Positions 41,601 to 50,857 of a DNA stretch of 64,000 nucleotides are shown here, piece by piece. Made by a program: the position numbers and the translations under genes. The DNA lies in NCBI RefSeq assembly GCF_037102585.1, contig NW_027043820.1, positions 1,956,501 to 2,020,500 of the forward strand, given 5' to 3'. Position 1 is the first letter of the stretch. Each line of letters starts with the position of its first letter. Source of the DNA: Saccharomycopsis crataegensis. Taxonomy: Eukaryota; Ascomycota; Saccharomycetes; Ascoideales; Saccharomycopsidaceae. The notes under the pieces are model-generated. The model made no database searches, was not told where the DNA came from, and saw only the letters and a list, made by a program, of their open reading frames with translations.

Positions 41601-41862
41601 AATATTTTCAACTGGTGCAACTGTTTTTCTACATGATAGTTGGAGTGCAGAGTTCTTTGTCACTTCTTATGGATCTTTAATTGTATTCCTCGTGAGTTAT
41701 TTTGCATATAAGTTTGTTAAGGGAACAAAAATTTTGAAAATCGATCAAATTCAGTTAGATATTGGCCGGAAAGAAAGTGATAAAACCATTTGGGAAGAAA
41801 CAAAGGCATATAGTAGTAATTTCCAGGAAAAATTCAAGCAGGTTTGCTCATATCTTTTTTGA
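38674..41862 (+). CDS. SSY1: Amino-acid sensor Ssy1 (permease-like, SPS sensor)
   Basis: Encodes 1062 residues. About 480 N-terminal residues are hydrophilic, rich in Asn, Asp and Ser, with a Lys/Ser basic part near 260-330. The permease part begins LTQRHLQMIALSGTLGVGLY and has about 12 membrane segments with the amino-acid-permease block GTEILVIVAAEAKHPRKALP. It also has an enlarged loop with Cys (GDVCTQQKN) and LKLRTDLISRNSPAFPYKSP. A long cytosolic N-tail and large external loops separate Ssy1 from ordinary transporters. Family knowledge: Ssy1 with Ptr3 and Ssy5 senses external amino acids and triggers Stp1/2 processing. The tail is longer than in S. cerevisiae (852 residues total). Confidence 0.85.
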   Translation: MSTLEQYSELGENTCSPPRSVQIENLPQDHLEVDGIQTNLEFDTFSNDDSNNGNDNSNMNNNVNNNVSNLYSNLFPSFNFISFPVTNNARNSSIDSGNNEHNFQQEDIDDVSVNSFNSSVLNRMASELFDDEYNIRRSMQNISANKNFYSNYYDELIKEKSTKDNVGDDYNDSSDFQKYITEFNKELKIETNLKKILDKKKSDTNNLKNKTLINVINDEHYISQNYYVPDDDTKVSQDNVDLLDNNSKQYYCEKKQFHSFLPKKSLASFNSRMSPSKLKHKGSLLKGLHRDGSIATPKNHTTPTNPFNSVVKTPMSISLHMNPFKFKIFSSSSASIIASVHTDRGHGYSSNIDGDAITSVKSIKPNDKYKKIIFDKSCAVSPADSTVKRAASRIKNEINTTTTEGYSSDSHNDISSDDLIDEDNLTGSRNYPARYNSDDSELDDISATRGSAIMSRSASNNNGNGKTNDIVDDPRYGSLQKKLTQRHLQMIALSGTLGVGLYLSTSKNFLISGPLGALLGFIIAGSVVLSTMLSLCEMVTFIPLVGGVSGIGSRFVDDAFGFASGFIYWINYIMSLPSEITAATIMLSYYDNIEIPGPGAAGWITFFLVWTVVVNLLDVRVYGELEFFFSLLKILVMMLSIILNIIINVGGMPPERTKIGFTYWQASQSDPSQGLTYGLFRPTFDLKDTGIGSLNGIGGNTGRFLSILISTCISNYAYVGTEILVIVAAEAKHPRKALPSATNRIFWRILLFYIFSVFCVGLNFYAGDPRLLRYRTINSDDTSDNRTAIQEAIVDYFGGDVCTQQKNTDRLKNFSGLYNGNQSPWIIAFQNARLCSLSAVFNGMFVVFALSAGSSQLYASSRTLYQMALQGKAPSIFSRCSKQGVPYLAVIFLGMFGSLAYLCISNDSNNVFQRLMMLCSSSGEIVWACMCLSFIRYYYGLKLRTDLISRNSPAFPYKSPMQPYLAYYGLIVGLFLIFSTGATVFLHDSWSAEFFVTSYGSLIVFLVSYFAYKFVKGTKILKIDQIQLDIGRKESDKTIWEETKAYSSNFQEKFKQVCSYLF

Positions 41863-42709
41863 GTTTGAAGGTAACATCTACTTTCTTTTCTTTCTCTTTT
41901 TTTTTTCCTTTCTTAGAAATCTTGAGCTTTTAAGGTTCCTTTTTTTTTTCCGTTTTTCGTGTTCTGTTGTTTTTTTTTTTTTTGTTTCGTTGTGTTTATT
42001 TTCATGGGATTAGATTTCATTTAGATGTACAATATTTTTAAGTCATTGGCGCTGCATATTTTTTCTTCTGTTGTTTTATTATTCTTTTTTATATTATGGG
42101 GTCTCTTTTATTATTTTCCAATAGACGCGTATAAATCTATACACTCAATCAACATACTATTAATGAAAACTATTTCAAATTCTAGCTAGCTTGCTGAAAT
42201 AAAATTCTGATTTAATACCATTTTCGTGGCATCTCATGCACTAATTCACGATAGGTATTATTCTCAAAACAGCAATACTCTAGTAGATTATGTTTTCATC
42301 ATCAGTTACCACGAGTTTATGTATGCAATTATTTGTCACCCCCTCCCCTCAGAGCATTTTATTTTCTCAAAATTGAACTTTCTGTGCTTTTTATCTGATT
42401 GTTCTTCTTTTTATTTTTGTCTTTTTTCACATGATTCTTTTCAATGTCTCAAGAATTAGAGAAGATTGAGCTGTTATGTTGCAATTTGGCTCATGTTCAC
42501 TGTTTCTCACTCAATATATGTCTTAAAACATGCACTTCATTACTACTTAATCAAAAAATTGTTGTTTTATTCATTATATACTAATAAACAATATATTACC
42601 TAAGTCTCTTAGCGAGACATTCTGAAATGTAATCTAACTTATATTACAGGCATATTATAAAAATACACAGTCACAGACTACCAAAAGTATTTATTTGAGT
42701 TGCATGGTA
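41863..42709. other. Convergent intergenic region, SSY1 and ISY1
   Basis: 847 bp, very T-rich after SSY1 (41880-42000). No RNA gene or credible ORF was found. Confidence 0.45.
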
Positions 42710-43648
42710 TCATAAGCCTAATGACTTCAACATGAGCATTTTTTTCCTTTCCACTAAAAAAACTTCAGTATCCTTAATTGAAGGAATCTCATAACAGTTA
42801 TCATTTAATAATACCTTCATAAAATTTTCGTTAATCTTGTCAACATGATTATCGCCCTGGTATTTCTTCAAAGTATCAGACTTTGAATATTCTTGCATCA
42901 ATTTTTTCATTAAGCTTTTCGAGAGATTATTTTCGGGATCATTCAAGCCATCGGTCAGTTCGGTGGTTGTGGAAGCTTTTGATCCATTCGTTGAGTGTGA
43001 ATATAATATTGAGGATTTTGTATCATTTGGAATAAATTCCTCCCCTAAAACGTCCAGAATTTCTGCCCTTATATCATCATCAACTGATATTGACATTTCC
43101 AGATCAGCTAACATGTCGTAGCCATAATATTCAAAGCTGATTTTATTTTGTTTATCATACACTAATTTTTTATTGAAATATTCAAGTTCAGAGTTCTTGC
43201 TTTTTTTATGCATTTCACCCATCTCCTTATTCCGAAGCTGTATCAACTGTTTCACCTCTTTTAACTCTTTCGCTCTGCCAAAATATCGATAATTTCTTAC
43301 CACAAACTCATCCTTATTAGTGTGTGAAGAAAACTTCATATAGTTTGGACCGCCCAATTCTTTGATTCGATACTCCCACGCCGATTTCTCACGGAATAAC
43401 TTATTTACCTGGTCATTCAAATCTCGTATCTGATAGTCATTAATCATGTCATCATACAATTTCAATATCTTGGAATTAATCTCCTGGTTCACCTGGCCTC
43501 TCCATTTTTCAGCCATTTTAACATCCTTCACTGTAGCCACATTCCTGGGGCGCCTAAGCTTATTTATATTGATATATCCTAGGTCAAGCGCCCTCTTATC
43601 CTCTAGCTGATGAAGTAAAGATTGTGCTTTCTCCTTATTACGTGACAT
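42710..43648 (-). CDS. ISY1: Pre-mRNA-splicing factor Isy1
   Basis: Encodes 312 residues. The N-terminal block is diagnostic: MSRNKEKAQSLLHQLED, KLRRPRNVATVKDVKMAEKW, RDLNDQVNKLFREKSAWEYR and IKELGGPNYMKF. The C-terminal half is diverged. Isy1 is a subunit of the Prp19-associated complex in the active spliceosome and influences splicing fidelity. It is head-to-head with STE3 across a 1.2-kb region. Confidence 0.95.
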   Translation of the reverse strand: MSRNKEKAQSLLHQLEDKRALDLGYININKLRRPRNVATVKDVKMAEKWRGQVNQEINSKILKLYDDMINDYQIRDLNDQVNKLFREKSAWEYRIKELGGPNYMKFSSHTNKDEFVVRNYRYFGRAKELKEVKQLIQLRNKEMGEMHKKSKNSELEYFNKKLVYDKQNKISFEYYGYDMLADLEMSISVDDDIRAEILDVLGEEFIPNDTKSSILYSHSTNGSKASTTTELTDGLNDPENNLSKSLMKKLMQEYSKSDTLKKYQGDNHVDKINENFMKVLLNDNCYEIPSIKDTEVFLVERKKMLMLKSLGL

Positions 43649-44823
43649 TATACCCTTGTTTGTGGAGTTTGGTGACTGTATTTCTCTTAACCCATAGAAA
43701 GATGTTTGGGTTTCGATGTGTAAAAAAAATCACATATATATGTATTACACAACAATGCACATCGCAAATGTGCAATAATTACTTTGCACACTACAATAAA
43801 ACCATTTAGTTGACGATTGCGGTTTATAATGAATAAGATTTCAAAAGTATTTTAACCATCAAGAAAGAAAGAGTTTGCTGTTTGAGGAATTTAGGACTTG
43901 TGATCCTATGTTGCAGAAGTGATAGATACATTGATATCTCTAATCACAAGTTGGTTATGAAGCCTTAATTAACGACTCAACCATCCATCATAGTAGCCAA
44001 AAAGATTAGATGTACCCTCCCTGTTGATGCTGTCTTCAAAACTGTAGCACTTTTGGTAATGGTTGCGTGTCTAAATACCATATTAAGAAATTAATGTGAC
44101 TATCATTGAGTAAAAAAAAGAAAGTATTTCTAATTAGAAGTGTGCTTTTTTCTGTATATTCACTGTGTCTTTTATTACTGAATCGCTCCTTGACCCTGCC
44201 AAGTACCACTACTTTCCCTCTTTTAAATTGGTAACCATGCATAGTTAAATACCTCTAGTATCGTACATTTCAATAACAACTCTCATGTTTCTTCGGCTTC
44301 ACGCTTCTGTGCACTTAGAAATGCGGATTGCAGCTATCTCTGCACATCAATAATTCACTGAACCTCCCTTGTTCTCATCAATATTCTTGCCTAAGATATT
44401 TCTATCGTCTTTAGGGCACTGAAAATACACTTAATATGGTAGAGCATGAATTGTGTTAAACATTAAGTTTTTCCTTTGAGATACATTTGCAGCCAACATA
44501 AATTTCCAAATCGGGCTCTCAAAGGACCCGGCAATCACAAAAGATCACCAATGAGGATATCACACAAATAAATTGGCAATATTTAGGTTTGTTTTGAAAT
44601 TATTTTTACAATCAAGCTCAACTAAAAGTGTGTTGGTTTCTTTTTATCTCTCGAAATGTGGATACATTTAAATGCGTATAAAAACCCCACAAATATTCCA
44701 AGATTTATTTTGTCATTACTTCGAAGTTAGAGTGCACTCCTGGAAAAATCCACAATTCAAAAGAAAGAAGAAGGAAAAGCCATTGATCTTTGATTGAAAT
44801 TAGTAGATTTTAGAATTTAGTAA
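43649..44823. promoter_or_regulatory. Long divergent region between ISY1 and STE3
   Basis: 1175 bp, most of it probably STE3 control sequence. A CArG-like CCATATTAAG sits at 44078-44087, compatible with a degenerate Mcm1 site, and TGTTTCT at 44286-44292 is one base from the pheromone-response element. TATAAAA at 44676 is a likely TATA box about 145 bp before the STE3 ATG. None is exact enough to assign. Confidence 0.4.
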
Positions 44824-46050
44824 ATGGTGAACTATCAAGCATTACTCATTGGCCTCTCAGCAATCGCGTTGCTGCTTCATCCGGTACCTTTGATTTATTT
44901 TGCATTTAAAGAACTAGATATACCCGCTCTATCATTTTACTTTTGGATCACGGTGCAACTCATTGAGAACATTATTAACTGCTCCATATGGGGAGGCAAA
45001 GGGTTTTCGTCTACATGGAATGGGAGAGTTTATTGCGATATTATGGTCTATATAAATGATGGTTGCCTAACTGGAATAGTTTGTTCTATGTTTGCTTTAT
45101 CTTTTCGTTCTTATGTTTTGTTAGGAGTCAAACCATTTTTCTCCAAACCAAAAAAATATCAACACATCACTTATTTCTTAATTTGTTGGGTCTCCCCAAT
45201 TATCGTCATGGGATTAATATACCTTGTGTACATGTCTCGATATGCTATTGTTAAATATGATGGGTGCACTTCTGTTCATGACTCTGACTGGCTTAACTAT
45301 TTTTTGATGTCTTTCTTCTCATTAGGGTGGTCATTAGCAACCGTTGTTGTCTCCATATTGACCTTGTACGAGTATTATAAAAGAAGATTTGACGCCAATG
45401 ATCTTGTTCGATCTTCCAATTCTGGTACATCGATGAGCAGAATCTGGAGAACTTTGGCACTCTGTTTGATTTGTTGTATCGCACAAATTCCAATGACTGT
45501 TGTTTACATTATTACCAATAATTATGAAGCCTCGCCTGATTATGACTTCAGGGAAATTCACTCATCTCGTTGGTGGGATACTATTATATATTATAATCAC
45601 TCGCAACCATACTATACCAGATGGATCTATGTTGCTGCAAGCTTCTTAGCTAGTATCCTTCTTGGTGTTGGTGAAAATATCAAGCTATTTTATATTAGCA
45701 TTCTTAGAAGGCTCGGTTTTGATGGGGTTATCAATATATATACTCAGCACCAGGAAAAAAAGGTTATTAGGAGCTTGGAAGCTGATGACAATGAAGTATT
45801 TTGCAATTCCAATGGAGCTCAGAATCCAAATGAGCTCATTTTTACAAGGGGAAATTTGTTTGATTATGACGAAGAGAAAAATATTTGTGAATCTTTCGAT
45901 GAAAATCTTGGCAGAAGTTCAGCAAGTGGTATTGAAACGGGTAAAAACATTAGAAAAAATAGCATCTCCACTGATGTTTCTGAATTTTCCTCAATAAGTT
46001 CAATTTCTGATAAAGCCCAAGCGAAACGCAGTGAGCATGCAGGTCTTTGA
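44824..46050 (+). CDS. STE3: a-factor pheromone receptor Ste3
   Basis: Encodes 408 residues with seven membrane helices in the first ~300 and a Ser-rich cytosolic tail. It aligns well with yeast Ste3: YQALLIGLSAIALLLHPVPL as helix 1, WNGRVYCDIMVYINDG before helix 3, PIIVMGLIYLVYMSRYAIVKYDGC, YKRRFDANDLVRSSNSG in the third inner loop, and HSSRWWDTIIYY before the final helices (ASFLASILLGVGENIKLFY). It senses the lipid-modified a-type pheromone and signals through the Gpa1 G protein. The tail is short compared with S. cerevisiae (470 residues). Confidence 0.93.
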   Translation: MVNYQALLIGLSAIALLLHPVPLIYFAFKELDIPALSFYFWITVQLIENIINCSIWGGKGFSSTWNGRVYCDIMVYINDGCLTGIVCSMFALSFRSYVLLGVKPFFSKPKKYQHITYFLICWVSPIIVMGLIYLVYMSRYAIVKYDGCTSVHDSDWLNYFLMSFFSLGWSLATVVVSILTLYEYYKRRFDANDLVRSSNSGTSMSRIWRTLALCLICCIAQIPMTVVYIITNNYEASPDYDFREIHSSRWWDTIIYYNHSQPYYTRWIYVAASFLASILLGVGENIKLFYISILRRLGFDGVINIYTQHQEKKVIRSLEADDNEVFCNSNGAQNPNELIFTRGNLFDYDEEKNICESFDENLGRSSASGIETGKNIRKNSISTDVSEFSSISSISDKAQAKRSEHAGL

Positions 46051-46598
46051 TTAAAAAAACCTTTTATCTTTCTACAGTTACTCTTACTTTATATCATCGA
46101 TTCTTTTATTCTAATCTTCTATCTAAATAGTCCTACTATTATCTTACTTGCAGAGATCTATGTCACATATTATCTATATATCGATCTATCGACATTGATA
46201 GAATGTAGAGCCAGTCACGCGACGCTGACTAAACATGTGGGCGATAAAAAAAAAAAAAAAAAAGAAATAAGCGAGATGCTTAACAAAAAAACATCACTGA
46301 TTGGAGAGATTAAGTTGACTGTATAATATCGTCTTGCTAGAGTGCTGCTTATCAGATACCTCACCAACTGAAAGATAATCTTGTTTGTCACTCAATAAAG
46401 CAATATATTACTTATTAGTTCAGCACCTACCAACTGTGACCTCCGATCTTTGGTGACTGGGGCTTGTGACTCCCAAAGGGTTTGTTTTTTTTTGTGACCG
46501 ATTTGCAACATCTAAATAAATCGCCACCATTATTATTAAAGAATAATATCATTGGTTGTTTTAGTGTTGCTGTGATATAAGAAAGACTAGGAGAGCGA
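46051..46598. other. Intergenic region between STE3 and LST4
   Basis: 548 bp containing A-runs at 46246-46263, an ACGCGAC segment near 46217, and imperfect inverted ATCGAT-type repeats at 46178-46192. It should hold the LST4 promoter. Confidence 0.4.
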
Positions 46599-49500
46599 AT
46601 GTTGGCAAGCTTATTTAATAAAGGAGTCTCCTCCCCTATTGAACTGCCGTCATTATATTCCGCTTCCCCATTATCTTTGGTAAATACCGAATCAGACAAT
46701 ATCCTGAAAGAGAAAGTGAACAACTTTCCACTATATGGTTCCAATGACATTCTGCACTTCAACTTTGATAAAAATGATTTCCGTATTTTGGTTTTAGAAG
46801 ATACCGGTCATTTGTATTCCACCGATAGATATTACGTGTTATATGATTCAGACCTTGAGAAGGCTAAATTGAAAGCTAAAAAAGCACAGCATGATAGGGA
46901 ATTATCAGGAAGGACCAGGCCAGATAATAATTCAAGAAAATTAAATGATTCGCAGAGGAATAAGAAGCCCGTTGAAGCTATAGAAGACTTGGCGCGTCAG
47001 CACTTTTATGACAAATCAGATATTAGAGTCATTGCAGGATATTTATTCGGATCGAGTTTTAAGGCAAAACTGAAACAGACTTCAAGAATACATTGCGAAC
47101 CACAAGATAAGAAGTTGAATAAGAAGTTGAGAAACAAGACTTTGGCAGTTCGAGCTTATCATTTTGATGCGAATTTTGAGGACAGTTTGATTAATAGACA
47201 GAAGACAGGGGCTTCTGATGTTATAAACGCCTCTTCCCAATCATTAAAGGCAAGCAGCTCACTTAATTTCAATACAGATATTTTTGATAGGAACAAGTCT
47301 GCACAAAGTTTGCATACAGAACCCCAAGCCATTACACAGAATGACATTACTGAAGAAATGTGGACAGCAGATCCAGCAACTAAAATTGATCATGATTTTG
47401 GCTCCAAAAATAATACTCCTATTGGCATTTGTATCGTCTTACCATTTTCTGCTAAGGAATTCACGCAAACTGTTGGTGCAAATTTTCAAGACTTCGAGAA
47501 TTGGTTGTATGAACTTCAAGACCTCACTTTGAAGTACTTAAAACGCTATTATTCCAGGCAAGTCTCGAGTTCTGGTGCCAAAACTAAACATTTGTTGAAG
47601 CCAGATTCATGGTACGGAAATAATGATAAGCCTAAGTCCACCAATAATAGGCTGCATGAGTACTTCATGGTTGATGATATACAAGGCAATAAAATATATT
47701 TCAACGAATATATATTGCAAGACCAATTTGAATCAGAAAGTGTTTTTTTGAATTACTATCATAGAATTAATTTTTTCATGAACACTCCAAGAGTTATAAC
47801 AGGTATGCCAACTTTTGAAAAGCTTCTTAAATTTAATTTCATTCCCCAGGCTACATCTACAACAAGTCCAAAAAGCTTAGTGAAGAAACCTTCAAAAAGA
47901 TTGCTATTCTTACTTTTCTGCAAAGAAGTTCGGAACTGGTTGACTATTCACGATTCAGTGGGTGACAAATCATGCAAGTTTTTATCAACTTTGTTATCCT
48001 TGATATACCCAATTAGAGAACAATTGGTAAATTCACGTCCATCCAATAAAAAACGCAAGATAATTCGATTAGTTTTTTATTCAGAAAGTGACCCAGTCAT
48101 AAACAGTTTAATGAATATTTTAAGTTGTTTCTTACCTGACGTTATTTTCCATTATGACGTCTTAACTGAAACAGAATTCAACAACTCAAAAAGCAACTTT
48201 CAGAACAAACTTTGTGAAAAAAAATCGAATAGCGAGCCTTCCCAGAAGTTGAAAAGTTGGCCCGCTAGTAATACCACGCATAGCAAAACACTAAGCATTA
48301 GTGATCCCAAACAGCAAAAGATCCCTGAAGATGAAAGTGCAGTTGACACTAGCTATGAATCTATTGATGGTGGTACTCAAAGACCAACAGTCAAAAATAC
48401 TTTACCTTCTTTGGATTTATCAGCAATTGATAAATTTGATGCTGAAACAAAACAAAACTCCAGGCCAACAACACCGTATCCTTACAATTTACCGCCATCA
48501 CCTGTGATCTCTAAAATAAGCAAAGGTTTGAGACTCTCTTCACCGAAATCTATTCCAACTGCTCAGGCGTCAACTTATGATACAATTAGTGTTTACTCAT
48601 CCCAATCGGAAAACTCTTCCTATAAGAGCGACTTTGACCAGTTTTCATATTTTCCTAGAAGCAATTCGATTACCTCTAACAATAACATGATAATTCAACC
48701 GAGCTCCAGAATAACTTCTAGAAGTTCGTCGTTCATTCAACATGAGGATGATCTCATATCACGGATGCGAGAACCTAGGAGAAGATTAGTGAAAACAATT
48801 TCTGTGGCTGACTTGACGCAGAAGAGTATTAGGGCCTCAAATTCCTCCCTCAACAAAGGTAGGTTGTTTTCAAAGAAAATGGATTTGCTTCAAAGAACTC
48901 CTACTGCGCTATTAAATATTAATGCTAAAAAGTATAGTACTCTATCTGAACAGAGCGGAACCTCAGCGGGTAAAAATGAAAATGAAAATAAACCAGACTT
49001 CTCATCGTTAAATATCTCAAAGATCAGAAATACTAAAAACGTCAATGATAGTAACAAGATTGTTGCGTTGGAGAATGAGAGGTTTATGAAGGATTATATT
49101 TATGATATGATGCTAGGCCCTCAAATTGAAACTGATATAGACCTAGAACTTGGGGTGTTGGCAGTTGATGCGGAAGGGGAAAGATCCCAGATCATTAATG
49201 AGTATAGTGAAGAATATCTATATGAAGACAACAATGATTTTGAGATTCTGTTGCCTGGAGATCAAAAAGATGGAGCTTTAGAGTACGAAATGAATTCTGA
49301 GAAATATCTTAATGATGATGAATTTGGTAAAATTATTCTCCCCTCCTCTGAAATTTATTTGCCCCCATTGGTTGGTGCGTCTCGTGAGTTCATACCGGAG
49401 TTTACCGTTCAGACATTGAAAAAAAATGATAATATCAAAGCATCAATTATTGATGCCATGAAAAAAGATTTATTCCACAATAATTTTATTGACAAATGTT

Positions 49501-50102
49501 ATGACAATCCCTCGTATTGCCATGAGGGGGATCCTACTGGTAAGAGGTCTATTACAAAAACTTACTACGTGAACCTAATGACTAGGGAGATTCAAGAGTT
49601 TGAAATTATTTTGAAAATACCGGTCGCGAAGCAGGCAAAAATAGTCCCTAATAATGACTCAACGACACCAAAAGGCATAAGTGTGGGCTTGACTCAAACG
49701 GAATCAAACTTATTGAACGAAGGTCTTGGTGTATATGGAGGTTTCAATGAGAATAGCTTTTCTCCTGTAGCGAATCTTTCAAGGAGCATTAATACCCATT
49801 TGCGTCACTCTTCGGTATTTTCTATGTCTTCCACCTCCTCATCATCTGCAAGCTCATCACCACATCAATCACCATCCCCAATAAGATCTTCTGCTTCCAT
49901 TTTGAGCTTGTTTGACTTTGGGAATAGTTATTTAACAAATAATAATCCCTTCAATTTCCAAGATAAAGACTTTGTGTTGATTGGTAACCGCATCATGGAT
50001 GAGCAAGGCCGTTTATGTTCTAAGGAGCTACAAGGTTCCATTAACGAAATGGATTTAATATTGAATATCATCGCTAATTATCAAGACGATGTTGATTTAT
50101 GA
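46599..50102 (+). CDS. LST4: Folliculin-interacting-protein homologue Lst4
   Basis: Encodes 1167 residues. The N-terminus has a FNIP/Lst4 longin-type start: FDKNDFRILVLEDTG, then STDRYYVLYDSD and IRVIAGYLFGSSFK. A second structured region with DENN-like character spans about 280-530 (PIGICIVLPFSAKEF, FENWLYELQDLTLKYLKRYY, KLLKFNFIPQAT, RLVFYSESDPVINSLMNIL). Between 550 and 850 it is disordered and Ser-rich. The conserved C-terminal piece includes SSVFSMSSTSS and DFVLIGNRIMDEQGRLCSK. Family knowledge: Lst4 with Lst7 is a GAP for Gtr2 upstream of TORC1 and affects Gap1 permease sorting. It is longer than S. cerevisiae Lst4 (828 residues). Confidence 0.75.
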   Translation: MLASLFNKGVSSPIELPSLYSASPLSLVNTESDNILKEKVNNFPLYGSNDILHFNFDKNDFRILVLEDTGHLYSTDRYYVLYDSDLEKAKLKAKKAQHDRELSGRTRPDNNSRKLNDSQRNKKPVEAIEDLARQHFYDKSDIRVIAGYLFGSSFKAKLKQTSRIHCEPQDKKLNKKLRNKTLAVRAYHFDANFEDSLINRQKTGASDVINASSQSLKASSSLNFNTDIFDRNKSAQSLHTEPQAITQNDITEEMWTADPATKIDHDFGSKNNTPIGICIVLPFSAKEFTQTVGANFQDFENWLYELQDLTLKYLKRYYSRQVSSSGAKTKHLLKPDSWYGNNDKPKSTNNRLHEYFMVDDIQGNKIYFNEYILQDQFESESVFLNYYHRINFFMNTPRVITGMPTFEKLLKFNFIPQATSTTSPKSLVKKPSKRLLFLLFCKEVRNWLTIHDSVGDKSCKFLSTLLSLIYPIREQLVNSRPSNKKRKIIRLVFYSESDPVINSLMNILSCFLPDVIFHYDVLTETEFNNSKSNFQNKLCEKKSNSEPSQKLKSWPASNTTHSKTLSISDPKQQKIPEDESAVDTSYESIDGGTQRPTVKNTLPSLDLSAIDKFDAETKQNSRPTTPYPYNLPPSPVISKISKGLRLSSPKSIPTAQASTYDTISVYSSQSENSSYKSDFDQFSYFPRSNSITSNNNMIIQPSSRITSRSSSFIQHEDDLISRMREPRRRLVKTISVADLTQKSIRASNSSLNKGRLFSKKMDLLQRTPTALLNINAKKYSTLSEQSGTSAGKNENENKPDFSSLNISKIRNTKNVNDSNKIVALENERFMKDYIYDMMLGPQIETDIDLELGVLAVDAEGERSQIINEYSEEYLYEDNNDFEILLPGDQKDGALEYEMNSEKYLNDDEFGKIILPSSEIYLPPLVGASREFIPEFTVQTLKKNDNIKASIIDAMKKDLFHNNFIDKCYDNPSYCHEGDPTGKRSITKTYYVNLMTREIQEFEIILKIPVAKQAKIVPNNDSTTPKGISVGLTQTESNLLNEGLGVYGGFNENSFSPVANLSRSINTHLRHSSVFSMSSTSSSSASSSPHQSPSPIRSSASILSLFDFGNSYLTNNNPFNFQDKDFVLIGNRIMDEQGRLCSKELQGSINEMDLILNIIANYQDDVDL

Positions 50103-50857
50103 AAATCTGTTGTTCTATATACTTTTCCTTTTTCTTTATTTTTTTTGTTTTTTTGTTTTTTACTGCTGTTGTTATTAGTATTATTAAATTTGGTTCTTGG
50201 TCGCTTTTTTGTTTTGTTTTTTCACTACCTTGATGATTAATTTTTTTATTATTTTTGGTGGGTTTTTGACCTAATGGTAAAGCTATTCTTCATTCCCTCT
50301 TTCAATCGATTCTCAATGGGTTTTAGAGTTTTGATTTTTTTGTCGTTTTGCTGGTGTTTTCATAATTATTTGCCAGTTTCTATTGGTTTTGTTGCAACGA
50401 TATTAATATGATGTATTATAATCTATGTAGTTGTCAACGTAGAAGATAAACTCAGTACTTGGTTTTATTACAATAATGATGCAGGACAGGGATGAGCTTC
50501 CGGTATTTATAGTAACTCTTCATCGAGGTTGTTGCCAACGGTCGACGCTAAGCCGGAGCTCCGGCTCAGGCTACGGCTCTCCTTGTCTCAGAACCGCTTG
50601 GTAGTGGTAGTTGTGCCTGGTTGTCTGGTTGTCACAATCTAATGGATGTATATGTTGATCATTTTTGGTACATGTGTGTGGCAGAAAACTATGAGCGCTG
50701 TGATCTCCTGCAATGTTGAGAAATCAATAAGTTTATTACTGGAAAAAAAAGAGGAAAAAAAAAAAAATACAAGAAAAGACAATATAAATGAATTGAATGT
50801 TGTAGGTGGATACTTTATAAATTTTCAAGCAGATTTATACGCTGAATGCAGGATCAT
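50103..50857. other. Convergent intergenic region, LST4 and GDA1
   Basis: 755 bp. The first 300 bp are T-rich; a GC-rich block follows at 50515-50600 with the palindrome listed separately. No credible ORF. Confidence 0.45.
50551..50566. repeat. Perfect 16-bp GC-rich palindrome
   Basis: AGCCGGAGCTCCGGCT is self-complementary and contains CGG-N4-CCG half-sites of the kind bound by Zn2Cys6 dimers. It lies between convergent genes, not in an evident promoter. Confidence 0.9.
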
